Assembly: GCF_013337185.1 (NCBI RefSeq)
Contig: NZ_SWDE01000008.1
Span: forward strand, 62,001 to 126,000
Direction of reading: 5' to 3'
Length of the DNA: 64,000 nt
Source: Serratia proteamaculans
GTDB lineage: Bacteria; Pseudomonadota; Gammaproteobacteria; Enterobacterales; Enterobacteriaceae
Shown: positions 56,118 through 64,000 of the stretch, one piece after another
How the letters are laid out: each line of letters opens with the position of its first letter
Position numbering within the stretch: the first letter of the stretch is position 1
Notes under the pieces: model-generated
What the model was told of the DNA's origin: nothing
What the model saw: the letters and a program-made list of their open reading frames with translations, nothing else
The model's database searches: none
Program-made: the position numbers and the translations under genes

Positions 56118-57698
56118 ATGTCCCTACTTTTCAGTATTGCGCCCATCGTCCTGCTGATTTGGATGATGACCAAAAAACACGGTGTTCCCTCTTATATCGC
56201 GCTGCCCTTAACCGCCGCCGCCGTATATGCCGTACAGATGTTTTGGTTCGATAGTCTGCCACTGCTGCTGCACGCCAATATCATCACCGCACTGGTATCG
56301 GTTTTCACCCCGATAACCATCATTGCCGGTGCGATCTTGCTCAATAAACTGATGCAAATCAGCGGTGCGGAAAATGTGGTTCGCCGTTGGCTGGAAAATA
56401 TCAGCCCCAACCCTGTAGCCCAGTTAATGATCATCGGCTGGGCATTTGCCTTTATGATTGAAGGTGCCAGCGGGTTTGGCACCCCAGCCGCCATTGCCGC
56501 GCCCATTCTGGTTGGGCTGGGCTTTAACCCCCTGCGCGTAGCGCTGCTGACGCTGGTCATGAACTCGGTTCCCGTCTCATTCGGTGCCGTCGGTACCCCT
56601 ACCTGGTTCGGCTTTGCCAACTTGGGCTTGTCCGACGCCAGCCTGCTGGAAATTGGCCGTCAGACTGCGTTGATCCACTTTGTCGCCGGATTTGTTATTC
56701 CATTACTGGCACTGCGCTTTATCGTTTCCTGGCGTGAAATTCGCCTCAATCTGCCCTTTATTTTACTCAGCGTCTTAAGTTGTACGGTGCCTTATCTGTT
56801 GCTGGCGCAGGTTAATTATGAATTTCCGGCTCTGGTGGGCGGTGCCATTGGCCTGATGCTGTCGGTTCTGTTGGCGCGTACCGGCGTTGGCCTGACCCGC
56901 TGCGAAGGCAAAACCGATTCCCAACCGGTGGAATTCATTCAAGTAATAAAAGCAATGACGCCAACTCTGCTGCTGATTGCTATTTTGATAGTGACGCGTA
57001 TTCACCAGTTGGGGATTAAGGCACTACTCAACAGCAGCACGCCTTTATGGCAGGGCAAGCTCAGCGGGTTGGGCGAGTTACGCGTCAGCAATGCCCTGAT
57101 CGTTGAATTGCAGCAGGTGTTAGGCACTTCCGCCGCCGCCAGCTACAAAACACTGTATGTCCCTGCATTAATTCCTTTTTTATTGGTGGTATTGCTGTGC
57201 ATTCCCCTGTTCCGACTGAACGGCAGGCAGGTAAAACAAATGTTCGCAGAAACCGGTGGGCGCATAGCCAAACCCTTTATCGCCCTGTTTGGTGCCCTGG
57301 TGATGGTCAATCTGATGATGCTGGGCGGCGACAAAGCTCCGGTGATCCTTATTGGCAAGACACTGGCCTCACTTACCGGAGAAAGCTGGCTGCTGTTCTC
57401 ATCCTTCCTCGGCGCCCTGGGATCGTTCTTTTCAGGCTCCAATACCGTTTCCAATCTGACATTCGGCGGCATTCAGCATTCGATCGCCCTGAGCAGCGGG
57501 CTAAACGTCAACCTGACGCTGGCACTGCAGTCCGTTGGCGGTGCCATGGGTAACATGGTATGCCTGAACAATATTATCGCCGTTTGCTCAATTCTTGGGA
57601 TCGGCAACGCCGAAGGAAAAATTATTAAAAAGACCGTATTACCCTTGCTGGTGTACGGGGGGATCGCCGCAGTGATGGCGCAGATCATGATTCTCTGA
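56118..57698 (+). CDS. lctP: L-lactate permease
   Basis: 526 aa LctP-family inner-membrane proton symporter for lactate and glycolate, with about 12-14 hydrophobic segments. Family blocks: F-M-I-E-G-A-S-G-F-G-T-P-A-A-I-A-A-P, S-F-G-A-V-G-T-P, and F-F-S-G-S-N-T-V-S-N-L-T-F-G. Start MSLLFSIAPIVLLIW after CTGAGG. Lies 23 bp before lldD, forming a two-gene lactate-use operon. Confidence 0.95.
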   Translation: MSLLFSIAPIVLLIWMMTKKHGVPSYIALPLTAAAVYAVQMFWFDSLPLLLHANIITALVSVFTPITIIAGAILLNKLMQISGAENVVRRWLENISPNPVAQLMIIGWAFAFMIEGASGFGTPAAIAAPILVGLGFNPLRVALLTLVMNSVPVSFGAVGTPTWFGFANLGLSDASLLEIGRQTALIHFVAGFVIPLLALRFIVSWREIRLNLPFILLSVLSCTVPYLLLAQVNYEFPALVGGAIGLMLSVLLARTGVGLTRCEGKTDSQPVEFIQVIKAMTPTLLLIAILIVTRIHQLGIKALLNSSTPLWQGKLSGLGELRVSNALIVELQQVLGTSAAASYKTLYVPALIPFLLVVLLCIPLFRLNGRQVKQMFAETGGRIAKPFIALFGALVMVNLMMLGGDKAPVILIGKTLASLTGESWLLFSSFLGALGSFFSGSNTVSNLTFGGIQHSIALSSGLNVNLTLALQSVGGAMGNMVCLNNIIAVCSILGIGNAEGKIIKKTVLPLLVYGGIAAVMAQIMIL

Positions 57699-57721
57699 GC
57701 GTAAAGAAATAAGGTAAAAAT

Positions 57722-58864
57722 ATGATTATCTCCGCTTCCACCGATTACCGGGCCGCCGCAAAGGCTAAGCTCCCGCCTTTTCTGTTTCACTATATTGACG
57801 GCGGGGCCTACGCGGAGCATACGCTGCGGCGCAACACGGAAGACCTGGCGGGCATCGCGCTACGCCAGCGCATACTGCGCAATATGTCCGACCTCAGCCT
57901 GGAAACCAGCCTGTTCGGTGAAAAACTGGCAATGCCGGTGATCCTCGGCCCGGTCGGGTTGACCGGTATGTACGCTCGCCGCGGTGAAGTTCAGGCAGCC
58001 AAAGCCGCCGCGCAGAAAGGCATCCCTTTTACCCTGTCGACGGTCTCGGTATGCCCGATAGAAGAAGTGGCACCGGCAATCGATCGGCCAATGTGGTTCC
58101 AACTGTACGTATTGAAAGACCGGGGTTTTATGCGCAATGCGCTTGAACGCGCCAAAGCGGCCGGGGTGAAAACCCTGGTATTCACCGTCGATATGCCGGT
58201 GCCCGGTGCGCGTTACCGCGACGCCCACTCCGGCATGAGTGGCCCCAATGCCGCCGCACGCCGCATACTGCAGGCTATGACCCATCCGCAATGGGCCTGG
58301 GACGTTGGGCTGTGTGGTAAGCCGCACGATCTGGGTAATGTTTCGGCCTATCGCGGCAAACCCACCAGTCTGGAAGACTATATCGGCTGGCTGGGTGCCA
58401 ACTTCGATCCCTCTATTTCGTGGAAGGATCTGGACTGGATCCGCGAGTTCTGGCAAGGCCCAATGATCATCAAAGGCATTTTGGATCCCGAAGACGCCAA
58501 GGATGCGGTGCGCTTTGGTGCCGACGGTATTGTGGTTTCCAACCACGGCGGCCGCCAATTGGATGGCGTGTTGTCCACTGCCCATGCGCTGCCGGCGATT
58601 GCCGAGGCGGTAAAAGGCGATATTACCCTGCTGGCGGACTCCGGCATTCGCAACGGGCTGGACGTGGTGCGCATGATTGCTCTGGGTGCCGACGGCGTAC
58701 TGCTGGGCCGCGCCTTTGCCTATGCGCTGGCCGCCGCCGGGCAGGCCGGTGTCGCCAACCTGCTCGAGCTGATCGATAAAGAAATGCGCGTTGCCATGAC
58801 GCTGATCGGCGCGAAAACCATTGCGGACATCAGCGCCGACTCGCTGGTCCAGGGGTTGCGTTAA
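57722..58864 (+). CDS. lldD: FMN-dependent L-lactate dehydrogenase
   Basis: Oxidises L-lactate to pyruvate and feeds electrons to quinone at the inner membrane. 380 aa (E. coli 396; it lacks the last 16 or so residues of that protein). Start [20 protein letters not shown] as in E. coli. FMN/active-site blocks: [27 protein letters not shown], catalytic His in [12 protein letters not shown], and [14 protein letters not shown] ribosome site. Partner of lctP. Confidence 0.97.
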   Translation: MIISASTDYRAAAKAKLPPFLFHYIDGGAYAEHTLRRNTEDLAGIALRQRILRNMSDLSLETSLFGEKLAMPVILGPVGLTGMYARRGEVQAAKAAAQKGIPFTLSTVSVCPIEEVAPAIDRPMWFQLYVLKDRGFMRNALERAKAAGVKTLVFTVDMPVPGARYRDAHSGMSGPNAAARRILQAMTHPQWAWDVGLCGKPHDLGNVSAYRGKPTSLEDYIGWLGANFDPSISWKDLDWIREFWQGPMIIKGILDPEDAKDAVRFGADGIVVSNHGGRQLDGVLSTAHALPAIAEAVKGDITLLADSGIRNGLDVVRMIALGADGVLLGRAFAYALAAAGQAGVANLLELIDKEMRVAMTLIGAKTIADISADSLVQGLR

Positions 58865-58995
58865 TCGTATTCCCTATATAACTAATGCTGAAATAGCAAT
58901 TATAAATTGCCATTGGTGTTATTTATTGCAATTAATCGGCATGCAAGAATTAGGCTCATCAATCATAGGGGTAAATCCCCTTAATGGAGTCAATG

Positions 58996-59916
58996 ATGAG
59001 CATCAGCAAACTTATGCAGGATCCGCTTTCTATCGGGGTTGAACTCCCTCTGGATAATGACTGGTCCACCGGCGGTGAGCTGAAACGTCAACGCGATCAT
59101 CGCCCTTTCGGCGTACCTGATATGACCCAGCACGCCGCGTTGATCAAACAGGCCGATGAACTGGGATTTCGCGCCGCCTGGGTGCGTGATGTACCGCTGT
59201 ATGACCCTGGCTTTGGCGATGCCGCTCAGGTATTTGAGATCTTCACCTACCTGGGCTATCTCTCCAGCCTGACACAAAACATTCTGCTGGGCACTGCCGC
59301 CGTGGTACTGCCGTTGCGCCAGCCGTGGTTGGTGAGAAAGGCAGCGGCAACGGTACAGGTATTGAGCCAGGATCGCCTGTTGCTCGGCATTGCCAGTGGC
59401 GATCGTCCGACGGAATACCCGCTGTTTGGTGAGGATTATGCCAGTCGTGGCGAGACTTTCAGGAAAGGCGTAGAGATCCTGAAGGGGGCGGTCGACGGCC
59501 AGCTCCAGCCTGGACAAAAACTGCTGCCGGAGCGGCCAACGCCACCGCTACTGGTCGCCGGTCTCGCGCAACAATCGCCACAATGGGTGGGCGCTAATAT
59601 GGACGGCTGGTTGTCGTACCCAGGCACGCCTGCCGATCATATTTCCCGCGTGAAGCTGTGGCGACAGGTAGCTGGAGAAAAGCCTTATATCAGTTTTATT
59701 CACTTGGACCTGACTGATGATGCCAATGCACCGATCCGGCGTCACCACTTTGGGATTAAAACCGGACGTAACGGCTTGATTCAGGAGTTGAACGCCATGC
59801 AGGCCGCCGGCGTAAACCACATTGGGTTGCACTTTCGCCGCAACCAGCGCCCACTGGATGAAACTCTCAGTGAGATCGGCCAGTTTGTGCTGCCGGAGTT
59901 TCATCAACCGCAATAA
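58996..59916 (+). CDS. LLM-class (luciferase-like) flavin oxidoreductase
   Basis: 306 aa from the ATG at 58996, 6 nt after GGAG; ATGs at 58993 and 58984 are alternatives. Bacterial luciferase-like TIM barrel: A-D-E-L-G-F-R-A-A-W-V-R-D-V-P, L-G-T-A-A-V-V-L-P-L-R-Q-P, A-S-G-D-R-P-T-E-Y-P-L-F-G. It resembles the BA3436-type luciferase-type oxidoreductase subfamily. Probably FMN-dependent; substrate unknown. Followed by a weak hairpin and a convergent LysR gene. Confidence 0.87.
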   Translation: MSISKLMQDPLSIGVELPLDNDWSTGGELKRQRDHRPFGVPDMTQHAALIKQADELGFRAAWVRDVPLYDPGFGDAAQVFEIFTYLGYLSSLTQNILLGTAAVVLPLRQPWLVRKAAATVQVLSQDRLLLGIASGDRPTEYPLFGEDYASRGETFRKGVEILKGAVDGQLQPGQKLLPERPTPPLLVAGLAQQSPQWVGANMDGWLSYPGTPADHISRVKLWRQVAGEKPYISFIHLDLTDDANAPIRRHHFGIKTGRNGLIQELNAMQAAGVNHIGLHFRRNQRPLDETLSEIGQFVLPEFHQPQ

Positions 59917-59935
59917 TGGTTTTTTCTAACCCTGC

Positions 59936-59959
59936 AACAGCCTCTTCACCGGGGCTGTT
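59936..59959 (+). terminator. Hairpin after the LLM oxidoreductase gene
   Basis: AACAGCC / GGCTGTT, a 7-bp stem with a 10-nt loop, 20 bp after the stop; only a short T run follows. Confidence 0.45.
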
Positions 59960-59980
59960 TACCGCTGCGTTACTCTAATC

Positions 59981-60931
59981 TCAACGCCCTGTGGGCGAAA
60001 AGCCCTCGGCAAAGGCACCGCGCAGATAACGGCTGAATTCCGCCACGACCCGCGAGACCTGGGGCGCGTAAGGGCGTACCACATACAGACTGTCAGCAAA
60101 GGCATCGATCGGCCGCCAGGACGGTAATACCTCGATCAATCTGCCGTCCGCCAATGCCTGCTGCGCGCTAAAGTCTGGCAACAGGGCAATGCCCAAGCCT
60201 TCCGCTGCCGCATCGCGTATCGATTCGCTGTTATTGGTGGCAAACGGGCCGCTGACCGGTACCCGAATCTTTTCTGTCTTGCCCTGCGCTGCCTGTTTGG
60301 CGACAAAGCTCCAGCTCGGGGGTTCACTGCTGCGGGGATAATAAAGACACTGATGCCGTTGCAGATCCGCCGGCGAAACCGGCATGCCTTGCCGTTGCAC
60401 GTAGTCCGCCGACGCCACCGCCAGGGTGGCGGTTGGGCAAAGTCGCCAGGCAACGTGGGTATCGGGCAGGTGGTCACTGTGGCGGATCGCCAAATCGAAC
60501 CCTTCGCCGGTTAACGACACCAGCCGATCGGACACCTCAAGCTGTACCCGCACCTCTGGGTTGGCACGCAAAAAACCGGTAATACGCGGCACCAACTGCT
60601 GGCGGGCAAATGCCACCGGGGCCGTCACCCGTACCGAGCCACGCAGCGGCCCGGTCGAATCGCAAATGCCGGAAAAGCTCTGCTTTATCTGCGCGAAAGG
60701 CTGGCGCAGTTCTTCCACCAACCGCAGCCCGGCATCGGTCAGCCTGACGCTGCGAGTCGTGCGCTGTACCAGAGGCACCCCGGCCAGCGTTTCAATCTCT
60801 TTGATTTTTTGACTCATCGCCGCTTTGCTGACATCCAACCGTTCCGCCGCACGGGTAAAACTCCCCTGCTCAGCCAACACGGTAAGCCAGTGCAAATGGG
60901 TCCACAGGGTTTCTACATTTGGGTTTTTCAT
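59981..60931 (-). CDS. LysR-family transcriptional regulator
   Basis: 316 aa. Helix-turn-helix (F-T-R-A-A-E-R-L-D-V-S-K-A-A-M-S-Q-K-I-K-E-I-E; R-T-T-R-S-V-R-L-T-D-A-G-L) plus a substrate-binding domain (G-F-D-L-A-I-R-H-S-D-H-L-P). Divergent from the tautomerase gene with a 140-bp gap that contains a perfect 10-bp palindrome CTTAGCTAAG (60993-61002). Likely regulates that gene. Confidence 0.9.
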   Translation of the reverse strand: MKNPNVETLWTHLHWLTVLAEQGSFTRAAERLDVSKAAMSQKIKEIETLAGVPLVQRTTRSVRLTDAGLRLVEELRQPFAQIKQSFSGICDSTGPLRGSVRVTAPVAFARQQLVPRITGFLRANPEVRVQLEVSDRLVSLTGEGFDLAIRHSDHLPDTHVAWRLCPTATLAVASADYVQRQGMPVSPADLQRHQCLYYPRSSEPPSWSFVAKQAAQGKTEKIRVPVSGPFATNNSESIRDAAAEGLGIALLPDFSAQQALADGRLIEVLPSWRPIDAFADSLYVVRPYAPQVSRVVAEFSRYLRGAFAEGFSPTGR

Positions 60932-61071
60932 CGTCGACTGTTCATTTTTATAAACAATGAGTTCAAGTATAGCGCTTCTTCCCCTGTCGGCGCTTAGCTA
61001 AGATAGGTTCTCCAGGGCGAAGATAACTCGCTGCCTTATATCGAGATTAACCCACTGACAGGATTATAAAA

Positions 61072-61461
61072 ATGCCATTACTTATCTTTGAAGTCATTGA
61101 GGGCCGCAGCGAAGCCGAACTGAAAACCCTGCTCGATGCCGCCCACCGTGCGGTGCTCAGCGCCTTCGATGTGCCACCACGTGACCGCTACCAGATTGTT
61201 CATGAAAACAAAGCTCATCATATGGTGATTGAAGACACCGGCCTGAACCTGACGCGCACCCGCGATTTGGTGGTGGTGAGGGTGATTACCAGCCCGCGAC
61301 CCGAGCAACAGAAACAGCGGTTTTATGCCGATCTCAGCCGTGAGCTGAAGGAGAGTTGTGGGATTGAAGGCAGTGACCTGATGGTGTCTGTCACCACTAA
61401 CGACAAAGGTGACTGGAGTTTCGCCAACGGCGTGGCGCAGTATCTGACCGGCGATCTTTAA
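61072..61461 (+). CDS. Tautomerase-superfamily protein
   Basis: 129 aa, start MPLLIFEVIEGRSEAELKTL. Pro2, the general base once Met1 is removed, is present. The length is that of the fused-beta-alpha-beta types (malonate semialdehyde decarboxylase-like, Tautomerase_2) rather than of 4-oxalocrotonate tautomerase (about 62). R-D-R-Y-Q-I-V-H-E-N and L-V-V-V-R-V-I-T-S-P-R-P are typical of the group. Substrate unknown. Under the divergent LysR gene, single gene. Confidence 0.9.
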   Translation: MPLLIFEVIEGRSEAELKTLLDAAHRAVLSAFDVPPRDRYQIVHENKAHHMVIEDTGLNLTRTRDLVVVRVITSPRPEQQKQRFYADLSRELKESCGIEGSDLMVSVTTNDKGDWSFANGVAQYLTGDL

Positions 61462-61470
61462 CCGGCGATC

Positions 61471-61496
61471 CCCCAGGCGTTATCTACCGCCTGGGG
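61471..61496. terminator. Bidirectional terminator, tautomerase / ABC transporter
   Basis: CCCCAGGCG / CGCCTGGGG, a perfect 9-bp stem with an 8-nt loop, between two convergent stops (61461 and 61507). Confidence 0.75.
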
Positions 61497-61506
61497 TTAA
61501 ACGCCC

Positions 61507-63276
61507 TCAGGGCTGCTGCTCATCGTTATATTGGTTTTGCCACATCGCGGCATAGCGGCCGTTGGCTGCCAGCAAGGCTTCATGCCGTCCACGCTCAACG
61601 ATTTCACCGGCCTCCAGCACGATAATTTCATCGGCATCCACCACCGTCGATAAACGGTGCGCAATCACCAGCGTGGTGTGGTCGCGGCTCACTTCACGCA
61701 AATGCGACTGGATTTCGCGTTCGGTCTGGGTATCCAATGCACTTGTCGCTTCGTCAAACACCAAAATCGCCGGGTTTTTCAGGATGGTGCGGGCAATCGC
61801 CACCCGTTGCTTTTCGCCGCCGGACAACTTAAGCCCACGCTCCCCCACCCGGGTTTGATAGCCGTCGGGCAGGCTGACGATAAACTCATGGATATGCGCC
61901 AACCTGGCGGCCCGCTCGATCTCTTCCTGGCTCGAGCCGGTTTTACCGTAGCCAATGTTGTAGCCCAACGTATCGTTAAACAATACGGTGTCTTGCGGCA
62001 CGATGCCGATCGCCGCGCGCAGGCTGGCCTGTTTCAGGCTGCGGATATCCTGGCCGTCAATCGAGACCGAGCCACCGCTCACGTCATAGAAACGAAACAG
62101 CAGCCGGGACAGCGTGGACTTGCCCGCCCCCGAAGCACCGACCACCGCGACCGTGTTACCGGCCGGAATCGTGAAGCTGACGTTTTTCAGGATCGGCCTG
62201 CGCGCATCATAGCCAAAGCTGACCGAGTCGAAACTCACCTCGCCGGCAGTCAGCTGCAGCGCCTTCGCATCCGGCCGATCGACGATCTCCTGCTCTTCCT
62301 GCAACAAATCGAACATGTTTTCCATATCGATCAGCGCCTGTCTGACTTCGGCATAAATAAAGCCAAAGAAATTCAGCGGCTGATAGAGTTGCAGCAGGTA
62401 AGCATTCACCAATACAAAGTCACCAATCGTCATGCGCCCTTGCACAATGCCCTGCGCCGCCATCGCCATCATCACAATCAGGCCGATGGAAATAATGGCC
62501 GTTTGCCCAAGGTTCAGGGCGGTAAAACTGAACTGGTTCTTGATGGCAGCATATTCATACAAGCGGCGCGACATATTGAAACGCTCGGCCTCGAAGTCTT
62601 CGTTACCGAAGTATTTTACCGTTTCATAATTAAGCAGGCTGTCGATAGATTTAGTGTTGGCATCGGCATTCGCCTGATTCAGCTCGCGCCGAAAACGGCT
62701 ACGCCAACTGACCGCCATCACGGTAAACAGGATATAACAGCCGACCGTCGCCAAAATGGCCAGCGCAAACCAGCCGCTTAACAGATGCCACATGATCACC
62801 GCAACCAGGGTGATTTCGAACAGGATCGGGAAAATGGAGAACAGCAACCGCGATAGCACGGTTGCCACCGCCTGAGTGCCGCGTTCAATCGATAACGATA
62901 ACCCGCCTGTTTGGCGCTCCAGATGAAAACGCAGGCTCAACGCGTGCAACTGCCTGAAAACCCGCAGCCCCAGTAATCGGGTTGCATTCTGGCTGACATG
63001 CACAAACATCACGTTGCGTAATTCTTCAAATAACGCCCCGCCGATACGGGCAACGCCATAGGCCAGAATCAACCCCAGGGGAATGGCCAGCATTTTGGCG
63101 GTTTCGCCACTCAGGGCGTCGATCATCGCTTTGTATGCCAGCGGCACCAGCGTGATACTGACCTTGGAAATCACCATGAAAGCAAAGGCGATAACCAGGT
63201 AATAACGCAGTTTGGGGTTATCTTTAGGCCAAAGATAAGGCAGCAGGAATTTCAGCAAACGGGAAGGAGCCATCAT
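61507..63276 (-). CDS. ABC exporter, fused permease/ATPase, Atm1/HMT family
   Basis: 589 aa half-transporter that would act as a homodimer in the inner membrane. ABC_membrane domain (about 25-310) with N-Y-E-T-V-K-Y-F-G-N-E-D-F-E, the hallmark of Atm1/HMT1 proteins. ATPase: Walker A G-A-S-G-A-G-K-S-T, signature L-S-G-G-E-K-Q-R-V-A-I-A-R, Walker B I-L-V-F-D-E-A-T-S-A-L-D. Relatives export glutathione conjugates, heavy-metal or Fe-S related thiols. The start could be either ATG at 63276 or 63273. Confidence 0.92.
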   Translation of the reverse strand: MMAPSRLLKFLLPYLWPKDNPKLRYYLVIAFAFMVISKVSITLVPLAYKAMIDALSGETAKMLAIPLGLILAYGVARIGGALFEELRNVMFVHVSQNATRLLGLRVFRQLHALSLRFHLERQTGGLSLSIERGTQAVATVLSRLLFSIFPILFEITLVAVIMWHLLSGWFALAILATVGCYILFTVMAVSWRSRFRRELNQANADANTKSIDSLLNYETVKYFGNEDFEAERFNMSRRLYEYAAIKNQFSFTALNLGQTAIISIGLIVMMAMAAQGIVQGRMTIGDFVLVNAYLLQLYQPLNFFGFIYAEVRQALIDMENMFDLLQEEQEIVDRPDAKALQLTAGEVSFDSVSFGYDARRPILKNVSFTIPAGNTVAVVGASGAGKSTLSRLLFRFYDVSGGSVSIDGQDIRSLKQASLRAAIGIVPQDTVLFNDTLGYNIGYGKTGSSQEEIERAARLAHIHEFIVSLPDGYQTRVGERGLKLSGGEKQRVAIARTILKNPAILVFDEATSALDTQTEREIQSHLREVSRDHTTLVIAHRLSTVVDADEIIVLEAGEIVERGRHEALLAANGRYAAMWQNQYNDEQQP

Positions 63277-63485
63277 CGGATATCTATTATCTCGCTCAGC
63301 ATAGCGGCATCGGTTTTATCTCTATTCTGGCACGTATGCCATGAAAAACCTTACCTAATCCACCTGGACGGCTCTTTTTGGTACGGGAAGAAATACACCG
63401 CAGCCATACATCATCCTCAAGGTGGCGTGTTCCACTATACTCAGTGGTGAACAGTACAGGACATTCACAACAAGGGAGTTACATC

Positions 63486-64000
63486 ATGCTTAATATGAAT
63501 CATCTTCATTCGCTGAACATCGACGAACAGAGCCTAAAGAAACAACGCACCCCGCTGTTAATCATCTCGCTACTGCTGTTATTGGGCGGCCTTTTCTGCC
63601 TATTCAGCCCCTTTGCCTCCGGCGCGGCAATCAGTATGGTTGTGGGGATTTTCTTGTTGCTGAGCGGATTCGGGCTGATTTTCGCCATGGTTGCCAACCG
63701 ACTGCAAAATACCTGGCCGATGATCGGCGGCATTCTGCTCGGGGTGGCTTACCTTATTATCGGCTACGTCTTTATCACCCACCCGGCAGTGGGCATTTTC
63801 GCCATGGCGATTTATCTCGCTGCCCTGTTTGCGCTGGGCGGGATTGTCCGGCTGATTGCCGGCTATAAGCTGCGTGAAGTTAAAGGCAGCTGGTTGCAAC
63901 TGGTGATTGGCGTTTTGGATCTGGCGATTGCCTGGCTGCTGCTTAGCGCCGATCCCGCGACGTCGGTGGTGTTGGTCACCACCATTGTCGGCATTGAAAT
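63486..64000 (+). CDS. hdeD: HdeD-family acid-resistance membrane protein, C-terminus beyond window
   Basis: The first 171 codons are inside the window (MLNMNHLHSLNIDEQSLKKQ), open to the edge. GGGAG precedes the ATG. Five hydrophobic segments so far with G-I-F-L-L-L-S-G-F-G-L-I-F and L-A-A-L-F-A-L-G-G-I-V-R-L-I-A-G-Y, the DUF308 repeats of HdeD. In E. coli HdeD is an inner-membrane protein helping survival at extreme acid and high cell density; no hdeA/hdeB is seen on this side. Confidence 0.85.
   Translation, partial: MLNMNHLHSLNIDEQSLKKQRTPLLIISLLLLLGGLFCLFSPFASGAAISMVVGIFLLLSGFGLIFAMVANRLQNTWPMIGGILLGVAYLIIGYVFITHPAVGIFAMAIYLAALFALGGIVRLIAGYKLREVKGSWLQLVIGVLDLAIAWLLLSADPATSVVLVTTIVGIE

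Noticed and set aside
61657-62781. 374-codon plus-strand open frame
   Set aside because: Lies antisense to the Atm1-type ABC transporter, whose motifs are complete; composition is His/Arg/Gln-rich as in GC-rich shadow frames.
1-64000. tRNA or rRNA genes, prophage, integrase or transposase
   Set aside because: None was seen on either strand when reading the intergenic regions; this was by eye, not by a covariance search.

Overview
The window is chromosomal DNA of an Enterobacterales bacterium, most probably Serratia or a close Yersiniaceae relative. The genes are GC-rich, nearly every core protein matches its Escherichia coli counterpart in length, and the backbone gene order is the enterobacterial one (amiC / argA / recD-recB-ptrA-recC / ppdC-ygdB-ppdB-ppdA / thyA-lgt / ptsP-rppH / mutH / ygdQ / ygdR / tas / lplT-aas / omrA-omrB / galR / lysA / lysR). 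No phage, transposase, tRNA, rRNA or CRISPR array was seen. Genus assignment is inference.

Layout. 1-1060: end of an aromatic-acid type MFS transporter behind an unusual pair of palindromic repeats. 1402-4217: divergent amiC and argA with tandem ARG boxes. 4259-16108: RecBCD with the ptrA protease gene embedded. 16142-17988: four pseudopilin-like genes. 18187-22841: thyA-lgt and ptsP-rppH. 22842-23537: a DnaA-box cluster in the place of the DARS2 locus. 23538-30066: mutH, terC-like ygdQ, ygdR, tas, lplT-aas. 30132-30498: two tandem small RNAs, OmrA and OmrB. 30580-38112: a stretch where the E. coli order (galR, lysA, lysR) is interrupted by accessory genes (a molybdopterin S/N-oxide reductase, a GNAT acetyltransferase, an AscG-like regulator, a HigBA-type toxin-antitoxin pair) and by two ERIC repeats, one carrying a 52-bp insertion.

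39131-64000 is accessory and transport-rich: a YdhP-like MFS exporter; a LysR regulator divergent from a secreted metallo-beta-lactamase-fold protein with an altered metal motif plus a DsbA-family protein; a periplasmic TPR-like unknown; a YddA-like ABC transporter; an agaR-kbaZ-agaVWEF type PTS operon without its deacetylase, deaminase and catalytic aldolase genes; a NimT/CynX-type MFS protein; a YmiA-type small membrane protein; a YojI peptide/siderophore exporter behind a candidate Fur box; a LysR-lctP-lldD lactate locus with a large palindromic operator; a luciferase-like flavin oxidoreductase; a LysR-tautomerase pair; an Atm1-type ABC transporter; and a partial HdeD protein.

Functionally the left half is housekeeping (recombination, mismatch repair, thymidylate, lipoprotein and phospholipid metabolism, RNA decapping, arginine and lysine synthesis). 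The right half is nutrient uptake, export and local regulators, most of them divergent regulator-target pairs whose intergenic dyads are the likely operators.
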